64,000 bases of DNA from Bimuria novae-zelandiae CBS 107.79 (lineage: Eukaryota; Ascomycota; Dothideomycetes; Pleosporales; Didymosphaeriaceae). The notes beneath the pieces were generated by a model. It was not told the origin of the DNA, did not search any database, and saw nothing but the letters and a program-made list of their open reading frames with translations. Location of the stretch: the NCBI GenBank assembly GCA_010015655.1, contig ML976761.1, positions 176,649-240,648 of the forward strand, read 5' to 3'. A program made the position numbers and the translations under genes. Of this stretch, positions 46,970 through 58,000 are shown piece by piece. Position 1 is the first letter of the stretch, and every line of letters begins with the position of its first letter.

Positions 46970-49900
46970 ATCCTCCAGCCTATGCTGGCACAGGGACCTC
47001 TACGAGGCCCAAGAGAGCCACAAAACGCCTATGGGCCGGTCCAGAAAGGGGTTTTGTAAGGCCATCAGCAACCATACTTGTCCCAGGGATATGTGAGACA
47101 AGTATATAATTAGCCTCCTGCTCCTCGCGGGCGTACTTGTAGTGGATATCAATATGCTTAGTCCGCTCGTGGTGGCCCTTGCTGTTAAGCAGGTGAATAG
47201 TAGACTAACTATTAGAATAGATTTGTATAGGTCCTTCGTTAAGGAGGTGCAACTCTATAAGTAGGCGACAAAGCTAGGCAGCTTCTTTTATAGCGTAGGT
47301 TAGTGCAACCTACTCTACCTCTGTAAAAGACGTTGTAATAATCCGCTAGCAATAGGATTTGTAAGAAATAGTACCTTTAGCTATCTTAAAGGCGTAGCCT
47401 AAGGAGGATTTACGGCTGCTATAATTATTAGCGTATACAGAATCCGTGTATCTAGTTAGCGTTAGTAATATTTAATTAGTGCTGCCGTTTTTGGCTAATA
47501 GTTGTATGCTAAGGTTAGGCTGGTACTTAAAGTAGTAAACAAGACGTTTAAGTAGGCTATATTACTCTTTAGTAGGGTTACTCGCAAAACGCGCTAAGAA
47601 GTTAACACTTTATAAAGCGTTAGGGCGTATAAGTCCTGTTAAGTAGAGTAGACGGGCAACAAGTAACTAGTAGCGCTTTATAAGCTCTTCTAGCGCCTTT
47701 TCTATCACACGCTGTTGCTCTAGGGCGGATAGTAGTAGTAGAGTATTAATAGGATTAATATCTTCAAGATTGTAATCCTTAACAAGGCGTTTAATATAGG
47801 GATCTATAGTAAGAGAGATTGTCTAGTTAGGGCGGTTACGTATAATGCGGATGCTCAGGTAGTAAGCAATTAGCCCTAAGTCGTGGTATTTATAGTGTTT
47901 TAAGATTTTTTATTTAAGAGTAGTTATAGCGTCCTTTGTATGCGTGATTAAAATAAGGTCGTTAATATAGATAATAATAATTTCTCCTCTACATGTAAAG
48001 ACGCATAGGTCTAACGTTAATAGCTCAAATCCTAGGTCCTTAAGGGAGATCTTTAGGTCGTTGTACTAAAGTAAGGCAGCCTCTCTCAGTCTATATATAC
48101 CTTAGAGAAGGCGTACTATTTAGTGAGCTAGTAGGCAGCCTTTAGGCAGTTTAAGGAGGACAACATGCTCTAGGAAGAGGTGAGCGTTTAAGTATGCAGT
48201 AACTATATTAACCTGCTTACACTCTAGATCCTTAGCGGCGATAATTGCAAGAACTACTCTTAGCGTTATTATGCGCACGACGTAGCTATATACGTCTTAG
48301 TACTAGGAGGCCTAGGTCTATTAATTACTATAAGTAACTATCCTAGCCTTAATCTTTATTAATAGGCTAGTAGCGTCTCCCTTATAGTTATATATCTACT
48401 AGGTATTAATAACTTTATTCTTTAAGATTTCTTCTTTTGTTGCAGGGCGCTAGGTGTTGTTTAACATAAGTAATTTAAACTTAGCCTCTATAGCGTCTAT
48501 AAAAGTAGCCTTTATAGGATGCTTGCTTAGAGCTCTATAATTCTGTGGTTCTAGTAGTAATAAGGACAACTTTATGCCTATTAATAACTTAAAGATGGCT
48601 AGTGCGAGAGAGCGTACGAACGTAATTACGCCTATCTTAACGCGTTAACGCGTTTGTTAAGAGCCTTTAGTAAGTATAAGGTGAGTACCTAGGTCTGCAG
48701 AAATCTCTATCCTGCGTGATGCGACATTCCCATGCCTAGTCAGAGGCAGAGGGCCTTCAGCCAGCTCCTCAACAGGCTCTAAGCTATTAAAGTGGCGCTC
48801 TCCTTTAGCAATTATGGGTAGTATTTCCTCCTCCTCCTCCTCTCTGTACCCAAGCTCATGTTCACCCCCTATATTAACAGGATTAGGTGTAATAGGGCGC
48901 TCGGTTGCGGCTTGTTTGGGGAGGACAGGAGGGATAATTAAAGTTAGCTATAGCAGCGATAGCGAAGGCTCCTCGTAAAGGGCAACTATACGTAAGTTTC
49001 TATTATAAGAGTTAAATTTAACACTTGCAGTTGTAATAATAACGTGTTATTAAGGAATCTATATCTTGTAGAAGGAAGAGCCCTCTATACTTATAAGAAG
49101 GCTGCGTTTAGCGCGAGGTGTAAACTTTTTACCTTTAACGCGGGTGTTAACAGGCCTATGTACGTATCCTACATGTCCAAAAGCGTGAGTTAGTCCTAGG
49201 TTAGGCACTGGGTTGACAGCTCCGATGGCTGTATACCACAGCTCATGAGGCGTCTTATTCTCTGGTACTCCGCTTGTCAGGCTGAAGTTGAGTAAGCGGA
49301 CCATGTATGCAGCATAATAGGGCCAGAATATCTCTGGTAGGCCTAATGCTATTGTTGCTACTCAAACTCGGTCCTCGGTAATACCGTTTGCTCGCTCCGC
49401 AGTCCCATTACGTAAGGGATCGTGCGGTAGGGAATACTAAAGCAGTGTACCCTCTTTATAATAATACTCCTTTAGGCGATTGCTCTTAAACTCACTAGCA
49501 CTATTAAGGTGCATAATAGCGACTATAAGTTATAGACTTGCTTTTATTTATTTTAGCTAGTTAATTAATTTGGCCGTAAGAGCTACGCGTAAGTTAGACG
49601 TAAAGAGCTAGCGTCTACGCGTTAGATTGTCTGTAATAAGCAGCCAGTAGCGCTCTCTATCCTTTCCAGCAGGTAATATTGGCCCTACTATGTTAAGATA
49701 AATCTTCTCTAACGGACGGGTAGAGCGTGTTTGTTAACGACGAGAAATAAATTGTTTTAATTTTAATAGACCGCAGGGCTTATAGTTAAATAGTGTAAAG
49801 TTAGATAGCTCTATACTATTAATAACCTTTAAGAGCTTCTTAATCATCTCTACGTTTGCGTGGCCCATAATATGGTGCCATACATGTAGTGGGCGAGTAA

Positions 49901-51660
49901 CCTTAGGTAGTTAAGCAGAACGTAAGGCGTATAAAGTCGCGTATATAAGCGCGAGAGGTGCCTTCTCTGCCGAGTTAACAACAAGGAAGTTAGGTATCCC
50001 GTTAATCTCTAGTAAATAGGCGATCTCTTCTCTATTACTTAGGTAGAGCTTGTCTTTACCACTATGGTAGTAAGCGCCCTTGCGCTTAAAAGGCGCTTGC
50101 GATATAACGTTAGTAACAAAACTTAGGCAGTACAGAGCATCTTTAAGTTATATATTTATAACCTTACTATCTAAGTAGATAACACTTAGTTTAATAGTAC
50201 CTTCTCTATAGACTTTAGCTACATAGGTTGCTCCTTACACTTCTAATATTACTAAGTCTCGAAAGTCGATAAATAGCTCTCGTTTGTTGATAACAATTCG
50301 ATTAGTAACTATATTATAGCAGAAACGTTGGCGATAGTCGCTATTCGTAGTAGCTTTCTAAGTTAGTGTCTAGGATACCGCAGCGGTTAAGCAGAACGCT
50401 AAAGTATTAGGTGTAATTAAAACACTAGTAATAGCTTTCTTATTATTACCTGTCTTGTCCTTATCCTTGTCCTTGTACCGCAAATACTCTGGGATTAGCT
50501 CTAGGTGTTTCTTCTAGTAGAGCTTCTTACCTCCAGGATGCTCTCGTTTACAGTATGTATAGTGCTATTTCTTAGGACGTGGGTTCTAGTTATAGGTCTA
50601 CTTTCTATTTTAGTCTGCGCTAGTTACAGGCGTATAATTAGGTACGTTTAATGTCTTCTTATTAGCGTTATAGCAACGACTATTAACGCGCTTTTCTTCT
50701 TATTGTTTTGCCTTAGCTATAAATACCTTAATAGGCTCCTCCTTCTTATGTCGGAGATAATCCTCAATCGCGGTAGTAAGCTTATTAACTATCTATATAG
50801 TGCTATTGCGTATGTTATTATTGCGCGACTCTACCTATTCTAGGAGTACGCGCTCTAGGCCATGTAGGAAATAAATAATAATTAGCTCTTTAACTAACGC
50901 GTTCGTTAATGTGCTCTAAAGTCCTCTAGTACTAATCTTATAATAGGTAAAAGTAACGCTTATTTGCGCTAGTTACAAGCGAGCGTCTTAAAAGTAATTA
51001 ATATAGTTACGTACTAAGCAGCAGGTGTTAGCGCGAAGGTTAATAAAGTTAGTCTATATAGCGCGTAGGTTGTCCTGCTCGACAGGTACGACGCGGTTGG
51101 TAATGTAGGTGTATATTTTAGCTAACAAATTAAAGCTAGTTAGTGCTAGGTGGAGAGACTTATTAACAGAGCTAATAATAGCGTTCTGGAGAGAGGCGTC
51201 CTTGCTATCCTAAGCTTTAAGACAAGCAAGAGCTACTACTTTAAAAGCTCGTATTTACTTGTTTATAACAACTTGGGAGCGGTTAGCCTTCTCGTAAGCA
51301 TTAAACGCCTTAGTCTCTTCTTCTTCTAACATACTATCGGTAACGACAAGTTGTACGAGCGGATGCTCTTTATAGTCGCGGAAGGCGTACGCAGGGCGCG
51401 CCTTTGTGCCCAAAAGGATATCCTTCGCGCTACGCTCTGTAGCTACGTTGGTTATCTATTTATTCTACTCCTTCCAGTTGCGGCCCGTCGCGTCTAGCAC
51501 GATCGCGCCTATAGTCAGAGTTAACATGTTATAGATTAGTATAAGCTCGCTAGGGCTCTACTAGGTCTTTATAGCTTCGGCAGTGCAGGGTTCGTTCTGC
51601 TTCGTCTCTAACGGTGCAGCGTTGGCTTCTGCGGTGTCAGATCCGGCGTAAGTACTAAGA
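46970..51660 (-). pseudogene. Copia B gag-pol remnant
   Basis: Minus strand. Gag is in the ~51.6-50.5 kb part. Integrase includes an open 81-codon stretch at 49304-49059 (SGVPENKTPHELWYTAIGAV..., then FGHVGYVHRP), the end of the integrase core. RT is around 48.3-47.9 kb with catalytic YIND (47.95-47.99 kb) in place of YVDD, one Asp changed to Asn. RNase H is around 47.4-47.0 kb and ends clearly: SKGHHERTKHIDIHYKYARE and MVADGLTKPL, typical of the copia C-terminus. Confidence 0.9.
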
Positions 51661-51696
51661 TCGACAGCAGGCTGCGCTTAGAAGGGCGACATAACC

Positions 51697-51840
51697 TGAT
51701 AAATGAGTGGGGCTCAAAAGTGGACAGAAAGTCGATGTGTATTGTGTGTGTGCTGAGACTAGCTATCTATAGTACACGAACAGAGAATCGATGACTAAGC
51801 AGGTGCACGGTGGACCGTAGGGTCACCAGGGCAACTGACA
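51697..51840 (-). repeat. Copia B 5' LTR (144 bp)
   Basis: Begins TGATAAATGAGTGG on the plus strand. The two differences from the left LTR are both in the first six bases (C/T, G/A). Confidence 0.95.
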
Positions 51841-52038
51841 GATATATCCCCATACGTCTCCAGCCTCTGCGAGCCTTTTGACAGTATAGATCCACAGTTC
51901 CCAGTTGTGTGGACCTTGAAGGATGATCGACGAGATAGCCTTTGACATGGCGAGATTGCTCTATAAAATAGGCTCGATCAACAGGTAGGTAGGTAGTAAA
52001 TATATGTGTATGAGGGCGGATTAGGCCGGGCTTATAAC

Positions 52039-52199
52039 TGTAAGTAGGTGGGTAGTAGGTGTAGAAAGAGTATATTGTGTATGTTAATCAGTGTGTATGA
52101 TCGTGTCCGTTACATGGAGTGATCAGAGGCTCGTATATATTGATAGAGCTGACTCATGAGACTAGTGTCGTCATGTGACATATCTCTAGGCTGCTTACA
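52039..52199 (-). repeat. Copia A2 5' LTR (~161 bp, diverged)
   Basis: On the minus strand it runs from TGTAAGCAGCC (52199 downward) to CTTACA. It is homologous to the copia A1 LTRs but shorter by about 19 bases and more diverged, so it is an older or different subfamily copy. Confidence 0.85.
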
Positions 52200-52365
52200 G
52201 AAGCATGGAAAGCTCTTAGCCCGCGCAAGAGACATCGACGTCAGTAGGAGATAGTCTCATCATATGTACATTTATCGTTAGGCGTTACCTAGTTGTTCAG
52301 TCTGCACTGCTGTGCCTTTTAATTATTGTAATTTATTTGGCACTAGTCGAAGTGTGGTTAGCGCT
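52200..52365. other. Short spacer between copia A2 and M1
   Basis: Ordinary-composition sequence with no feature recognised. It is the flank of the copia A2 LTR and perhaps the left part of the M1 element. Confidence 0.4.
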
Positions 52366-52417
52366 GGGGACAAATCTCATCTTGGGGACAAATCTCAAAA
52401 CATTGGGGACAAATCTC
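52366..52417. repeat. Three copies of GGGGACAAATCTC
   Basis: Copies at 52366-52378, 52384-52396 and 52405-52417 sit 17 bp before the transposase ATG. They may be iterated terminal or subterminal transposase-binding repeats of M1. No matching inverted copy was found downstream of the gene. Confidence 0.85.
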
Positions 52418-52433
52418 GCCAGCTACACCGAAA

Positions 52434-53852
52434 ATGTCGCGCGGCGGCCAAAAAACGAAGTCGCACGGGTCCGCCGACCACTCCACTACACTTATAGCCT
52501 CAATTATCACTTTGCGCGTCGTCGCCGGTTACAAATACGACGATATTGCCGTTTCCACGGGGGTGGCGAAGTCCAGTTGCAGCGCAATCGTCCGCCGGGC
52601 CCAGGAGGATGCTAGCAGCCTAGATCTTATTAATCTACTCAATGCGTTAGAGCAGTCAAACACCAGGTTAAAAGGCATAAACGAGCTCTATACAAAGGTT
52701 AAAAAAGGCTCAATTAAATCAGTTATTATTCAAGACGCCGTATGGTGGTTCCCGCAAGAAACCTGGCTCGAAGCCGTACGCAATCACACGCCGTTCACAG
52801 AGCTTTCAAAAGCAACAATTCATCGCGTCTACAGCCAGCACCCGCACCCGCAGAGGTCTCAGGCGTTATCTCGCGTCTATGAAGCCTACAAGCCGCCATT
52901 GTCACGCTCTCTCAGAGACCTCCAAGTCCAATATTGTAAGTGGGCGCTCAACTAGCTGCAAAAAAATGCTTTATTCGTATTTACAGACGAGACTTATATC
53001 TCAGCTGGCAGCCGGCTACACAGGCGTACCAGGATAACAATCGAACGTGGGCAACCTGCTAAGACTCGTGGCTTTTATACAGATCCAGTTTATTTCAAGA
53101 TCATGCACTAGGGCGCGATGTGTAAGGACAACAGCGTCAAGCGCCCACAGCTGCAATAGGAATGGGAAACACCCGCAAAAAAAGGTCGTCATCAACATAT
53201 GCTTAATCTAGAGAATCTCACCCAGCGTACGGAGGCTACATGGCAACAAATAAAGGCGCATCAAGAAGGTACGATCGAGCGCCAGGTTCTAGCTAAGATT
53301 AATAATAATATTCAACTTAAGAATCAGCTCCGGCGTGCTGATGGCTACACAACCAGCATAAAGCGCCCTAGGCAGCCTGAGCAGGTATTCAAAAACAAGC
53401 TACTTACACAACAAGGTAAAAAGTCTCGCGGAATTAACTAGTTTTTATATAGGAAATTTATCCTACATGGCAAGCTTTTTCCCTACCTAACGAAGCTCCG
53501 TAAGAAGCACCCTAACCGCCCGATCATCGTCGTCGAAGACGATGCGCCCGCCCACCAGAAAGTTAAGGCTCTTTGCCACGCCGAGTATAAATATCAAGGC
53601 TATATACAAGCTGCGCACCTAAGCAATTCGCCAGATCTCAATCAAATCAAGCCTATATAGGACTATATAAAGGATCAGCTAGAGGGCAGATTTCAGAGAT
53701 CTATGGCCCAAGACGCCGTAGAGGCAGGCAGAGCTTTGATATCAGATGAATAGCAACGCGCTAGCCCACGCTGCAAAGCAGCTGCCCTCGGCTTCAAGTC
53801 ACGACTCCAGAAGGTCATAGAGCTCGACGGCAACAACAGCTATCACAGTTGA
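52434..53852 (+). pseudogene. Tc1/mariner (DDE_3-type) transposase, nonsense-mutated
   Basis: From ATG 52434 to TGA 53850-53852 is exactly 473 codons in one frame, with several internal TAG codons (the first at 52953) and no frameshift. The first 173 codons are open: a basic N-terminus (MSRGGQKTKSHGSADHSTT), then an HTH region (AGYKYDDIAVSTGVAKSSCS). Catalytic landmarks are FTDETYISAGS near 52980, VVEDDAPAHQKVKA near 53530, and SPDLNQIKPI near 53630. The usual family text in the last motif is NPIEP, so the third acidic residue is now Lys and the protein would be inactive even if the stops were read through. Confidence 0.88.
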
Positions 53853-54067
53853 CTTTTTTCTGTATATAAAAATGAAAATTTGAAGTCAAAATCGAGCTCT
53901 AAAAGTCAAGTCCCTGCATGCGATTTCCTGCCGTTTCTGGCCCATACAATCGCTACATAAAGCCAACAGGGCCGGCTCATTGGCCGGAAATCCCTGTTGG
54001 CATCGGACCCACGCATTTCCATCTAATTGGGCGACCAAAATGGTGTGAGACACGCGAGTAGACTCTA
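53853..54067. other. Spacer with a hairpin at 53962-54001
   Basis: Between M1 and the Tc1 element. It contains a 10-bp perfect stem, GCCAACAGGG paired with CCCTGTTGGC, enclosing a smaller CCGG...CCGG palindrome. This could be a terminator-like or MITE-end structure; its function is unknown. Confidence 0.5.
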
Positions 54068-54878
54068 CTGTGGTATCAGGCAAAAGTTTTCGAGGTGGAT
54101 CCTCAGAGACAGGGGTTGTGCCCCGGTATGGTCTAAATCTGATTCTGCCTTATCTTACATACAAATTTTAATACTTTGTATAACCTCTACGGGCGTTAAT
54201 TACTGCCTAACATTAATATTTTATGCTGTCTATTAATTCTTGCAATATGTTAGGTGAGATATACTCCCACGCTTCTTTCACAATCCTACGAAGCTCTTCG
54301 TACGAACGCTGCCTACCATCTGGCAGGTCTGGGTAGCAGCTCTCAATGTAGTCCTTTATCTTATTCCACACAGCCTCAATTGGATTAAGATCCGGTGAGT
54401 ATGCTGGCCAAAAGATTGGGTGTATTCCTCTCTCGTAAAGCTCTGCAAGAGTAGAGGCGGCAGCGTGCCCTGGAGCTCCATCTTGCATAAATATCAACGA
54501 GGGATTCATCTGTAGCCAGCCATGTATAAGAGGGACGATCTTCTCACAGTAGCTCTCCTTGTTGATAGAACCCCACTCCTTCTCCCAGAACAGACATGGA
54601 CCCTTTGTCGTGCCTGAGAAGCAACCCCAGAACATCCATCCACGCTTCTTGCGTACCTTGTCTACAAGACAAGTATCATCAAGCTCCTCCCCTGGTCTCC
54701 GTGTCACCCAGACCTTCCTGTGTCTGCCTCCTGTGACCCACGTCTCATCACTCCAGAGTATTGTCCACCACTGTGCCGGCGTCCAATTGACGTGATTTTC
54801 CGCCCACGCGAGCCGTATCTGTCGGTTGGCCTTAGAAAGAGGAGGTTTAGCACGAGCTATATATCGTACGTACCCTCT

Positions 54879-54883
54879 GCTCT
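54879..54883. repeat. Copia C target-site duplication, left
   Basis: GCTCT, repeated at 60350-60354. Confidence 0.88.
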
Positions 54884-55086
54884 TGTCGCGGTGAGCAGAG
54901 CGCTGAGCGGACAGTACGCAGTGGAAAAGATTGCAGGATTGAACTGAGGTTGTTCTATCTAGAAGCTACAGAAGGTATAGGTGCGCAGGCACAAACAACG
55001 CTAGTCCTAGACAGAAAGAAGGTAAGTCGCAACCATGTCAAGGTAGGAGCAACTATCTTGTAGAGTAAGAGCTATAAACCGTGACA
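54884..55086 (-). repeat. Copia C 3' LTR (203 bp), unmutated copy
   Basis: Begins TGTCGCGGTGAGC and ends CCGTGACA. CACCCCCCAG follows (the complement of the polypurine tract, identical to copia B). All CA/TG dinucleotides changed in the other LTR are intact here. Confidence 0.95.
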
Positions 55087-55099
55087 CACCCCCCAGCTA

Positions 55100-58000
55100 G
55101 CGTGGACGCCTAGGCAGGGAGTTAATAATAGCTAATTAGTATTAGTGTATATAGATACTATTAAGATTATTGCTATTAGTTTAACGCAGGCCCTTTAGAC
55201 GCTTAGTAATATTAACAAGACTAATTTGGCGGACGAAGTCTGCAAACTTCTGCTTAAGTAGAATCTTTATAAGTCTATTAGCAGGCATATAGTTGGTGGG
55301 GACCTATTTAACGTTAATACAAGAGGCTTCGACTTCCTGTTAAATCTAGAGCTGGTGGATGTTAACATGTTTAACTTTTATATAAAGCTTGTCTTGCTGT
55401 TTAGTAATAATACTAATAGTCTATTAATTATCACACCAGATAGTAGGTGTACAGTTAAGAGTAAAGTCAATACTAAAGAAGAATTGCATCTATTCTTCTA
55501 TCTATAAGCTAGCAAGTAATAGAGCTAGTAATTTAGATTCTATAGTTAATTTTGTAACTGTGCGTTATACTGTTAACTTTTAGTTAATTATTAGTCTACT
55601 AAACTTAAAAGCATAGCCTTAAGAGCTTTGGCGAGTCTTAGGCTTGTTAGCGTATAAGGCGTTAGAGAATCTAAAAAAGAGAGGATCGCGATATATTAGA
55701 TTATTAGATAGATACTCAGCCGTATCCTGCGCGCCAGCAGAGGCTTTAAGTGCGAGAGCCTTCGTGCTGAGTAGGTAGCGCCAGGTCTTCCAGATTTTCG
55801 AGATGTGTGACTGTCCTGGGTTAGTAAGGTAATAAGCAAAGACGACGTGCGTTCAGGCGACGTTAGGTCTACCCTAGACAGCGATATATGCGAGAGAGCT
55901 AACTAGTTACTAATAGAGCTTTATTCGCGATGAATTAGGCTCCTTAGTAGACTATAGTAGCTAGTTTTTTATTAGTAGAATGTCTAGAGCCTTGCCCACA
56001 GCTTTAATACTAAATTAAGCGTATACCTTGTCAATAAACGCGTCCTAGACTAGTTATATCTTATACAGGGCTTAATCGCGTATAATATAGATTCTAAGAA
56101 ACTAGGTAAGGTCTCCTATAGCTTTAATGTTGTATAAGACCACCAGATCCTTCTTAAAAGACCTGTGGTAATAGGCATTAGACTAATAATATGCCATAAT
56201 AATATTATTAATATAGACAAATAGGATAAGCTAGCGGCTTGTGTATAAGTAAGGAAAGCCTTTAACTGGCTTTAGACCTAGCTTAACAAGTTATTGACGT
56301 AGTTTGTTGTACTATAGGATTGGTGACTCCTTTAGGCTGTACAGGGCGCGGAGTACCAGCATGATCTTGCCTGCAGTATGGCGGAACGCCTTAGGTGTTT
56401 TAGCGTACAGTTTTCGATCGATCTTAGCGTTCAGGAAGGCAGTAGGGACATCGTACTACTTTAGCTCTAGACTAAAGTAATTAGCAATTATAATAAGAGC
56501 GCGAAAGTTGTAAATTACAAGTATAGTAGCGTATATATTATTAAGTAGAGCTTAAAGATCTCCTTAAATAATAAGTTAAGTTTTAAACTATAAGAGGTAT
56601 CCTTCTTCGTCGATCTTGTATGCGAATATCTATATTAATAGTAGCACCTTAGCGTCTATAGTAGCCTTTATTTTTATAGTCTTCCTAAAGACTCCTTTAG
56701 CGCGTAGAGCTTGCCACTTAACCTCTATAGCGCGTTAAAATTAATTATTAAATATATATGTTTTAAGCTACTTTATTACCTTCGCCAGAGGTGGCAGCTG
56801 CGATTAATAGATTTTTAGTATCTTATTTATAGTAGGTATAGAGCGAATCTTAGTTAAAAATATATAAAGATAGTTAATAAGAGGTGTAGCTCCTAGCGCT
56901 ATTGCGTATGTGTAAATTATAAAGTTATTTAGATCTTTTTGCTTTTAATTGCGTTTGCCAGTAATAATTAAGCTTATGTTAGTTAGGTCTAGGTTAATGT
57001 CTTATGGAGCTCTCTCGCCGCGTTGGCGATAGCCCTCAGGTACTTTATTACTTTTAGGAGTGTGATTGCTTATAGTAGTAGATATTATAGGTCTTAGAGT
57101 AGGCAGCTATTGCTATTGCTATGTTAATTCGAATGCGTTGTCTATCTGTTCACCCCCCACCTGGGAGCCTGCAGCTCTTAAAGCTGAGGTTATAGGTGTC
57201 TTTGCTAGGTGGCGACGTTAACGAGTAGTTAATAGATCTTTAATACTAATATTATTATGTTAATATTCTTCTAAATATTTAAGTAGTTTAATTACTTCTT
57301 TAAGCACTAACCCTAATGCATATCTATTTATTTTATTAAAGAAGAGTATAGGTTTGAATATAACGTCGCGGGTAATAATAATAGTATCTTTTATAGGTAG
57401 CTAGATGCAGAAGATATTAGTGCCTTAGTAGCTAATAAGGTGGCTAATTAGAGTGCGCGATTTAAGCTTATTAGTAGCTTTTAGATTATAATTATAGACG
57501 TAGGCGCGATAGCTAATAGGCCTTATATAAGCGATAAGTAGCTTTCGTCCCTATACTACCTCGTATGGTGTCTTCCAGCCTAGTGCTTCGGTAGGCGTGC
57601 GATTAAGGATGTATGCGACGGTGCGATACAGCTTATATAATAGACTCTTTGGCAGATTAGCGTGTATGCGTATAGCGCGAGCTCGCTGCGTTAGTACTCT
57701 GCTAGCGCGTTTAATAAGTCTATTTAGTTCTTTTATGCTAGGTGGTGCTGGCTTATATAGCATACCTAGTTCTTTTATTATATTAATAAGATTGTTTTTA
57801 AATTCTTTCTTGTTGTCGTATTAAATAGTAACTATATTAGTGTTATACACGCGCTAGATCTTGCGGATTAAAAATATAAACTAACGTGTAAGAGTTAACT
57901 TATCCTTTCGCTTAACTGTGGCGATTTCATGCCACTTTAAGTACTTGTCTATAGAGTGTAGGGCGTACTTGCTGCCATTAATGCATTCCTCTCTTATAGG

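Larger units (their letters stand above)
46788..51840 (-). mobile_element. Copia B: Ty1/copia element in copia A2
   Basis: A 5053-bp element with 144-bp LTRs, a perfect 5-bp duplication (GATAT), and the polypurine tract adjoining the left LTR. The order on the minus strand is gag, integrase, RT, RNase H. Only two transitions separate the LTRs, yet the interior carries many nonsense codons, so inactivation was by mutation focused on the interior and not by age alone. Confidence 0.94.
37334..52199 (-). mobile_element. Copia A2: 5' half of a copia element, twice interrupted
   Basis: Minus-strand copy of the copia A family. Three host pieces remain: 37334-38812 (integrase to late gag), 45998-46787 (gag) and 51841-52199 (gag start plus 5' LTR at 52039-52199). 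They are separated by gypsy-3 and copia B, each with a perfect 5-bp target duplication in the host. The pieces are collinear with copia A1 on the opposite strand. The 3' half (RT, RNase H, 3' LTR) is missing: the element ends abruptly in integrase where copia A1 begins. Confidence 0.88.
52366..53915 (+). mobile_element. M1: Tc1/mariner-type transposon remnant
   Basis: A transposase pseudogene is preceded by the triple GGGGACAAATCTC repeat and followed by AT-rich DNA with GAAGTCAAAATCGAGC and AAAGTCAAGTCCCTG motifs. Ends are approximate because inverted terminal repeats and a TA duplication could not be matched. Base composition is normal and stops are few, in contrast to the elements on its left. 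Confidence 0.7.

Noticed and set aside
52366..52417. CRISPR-like array (three spaced repeats)
   Set aside because: Repeats are only 13 bp with 5-8 bp spacers, in a eukaryotic genome and beside a transposase gene.
54559..54947. Plus-strand open frames of 75-78 codons
   Set aside because: They are antisense shadows of the intact part of the Tc1 transposase and of the copia C LTR.
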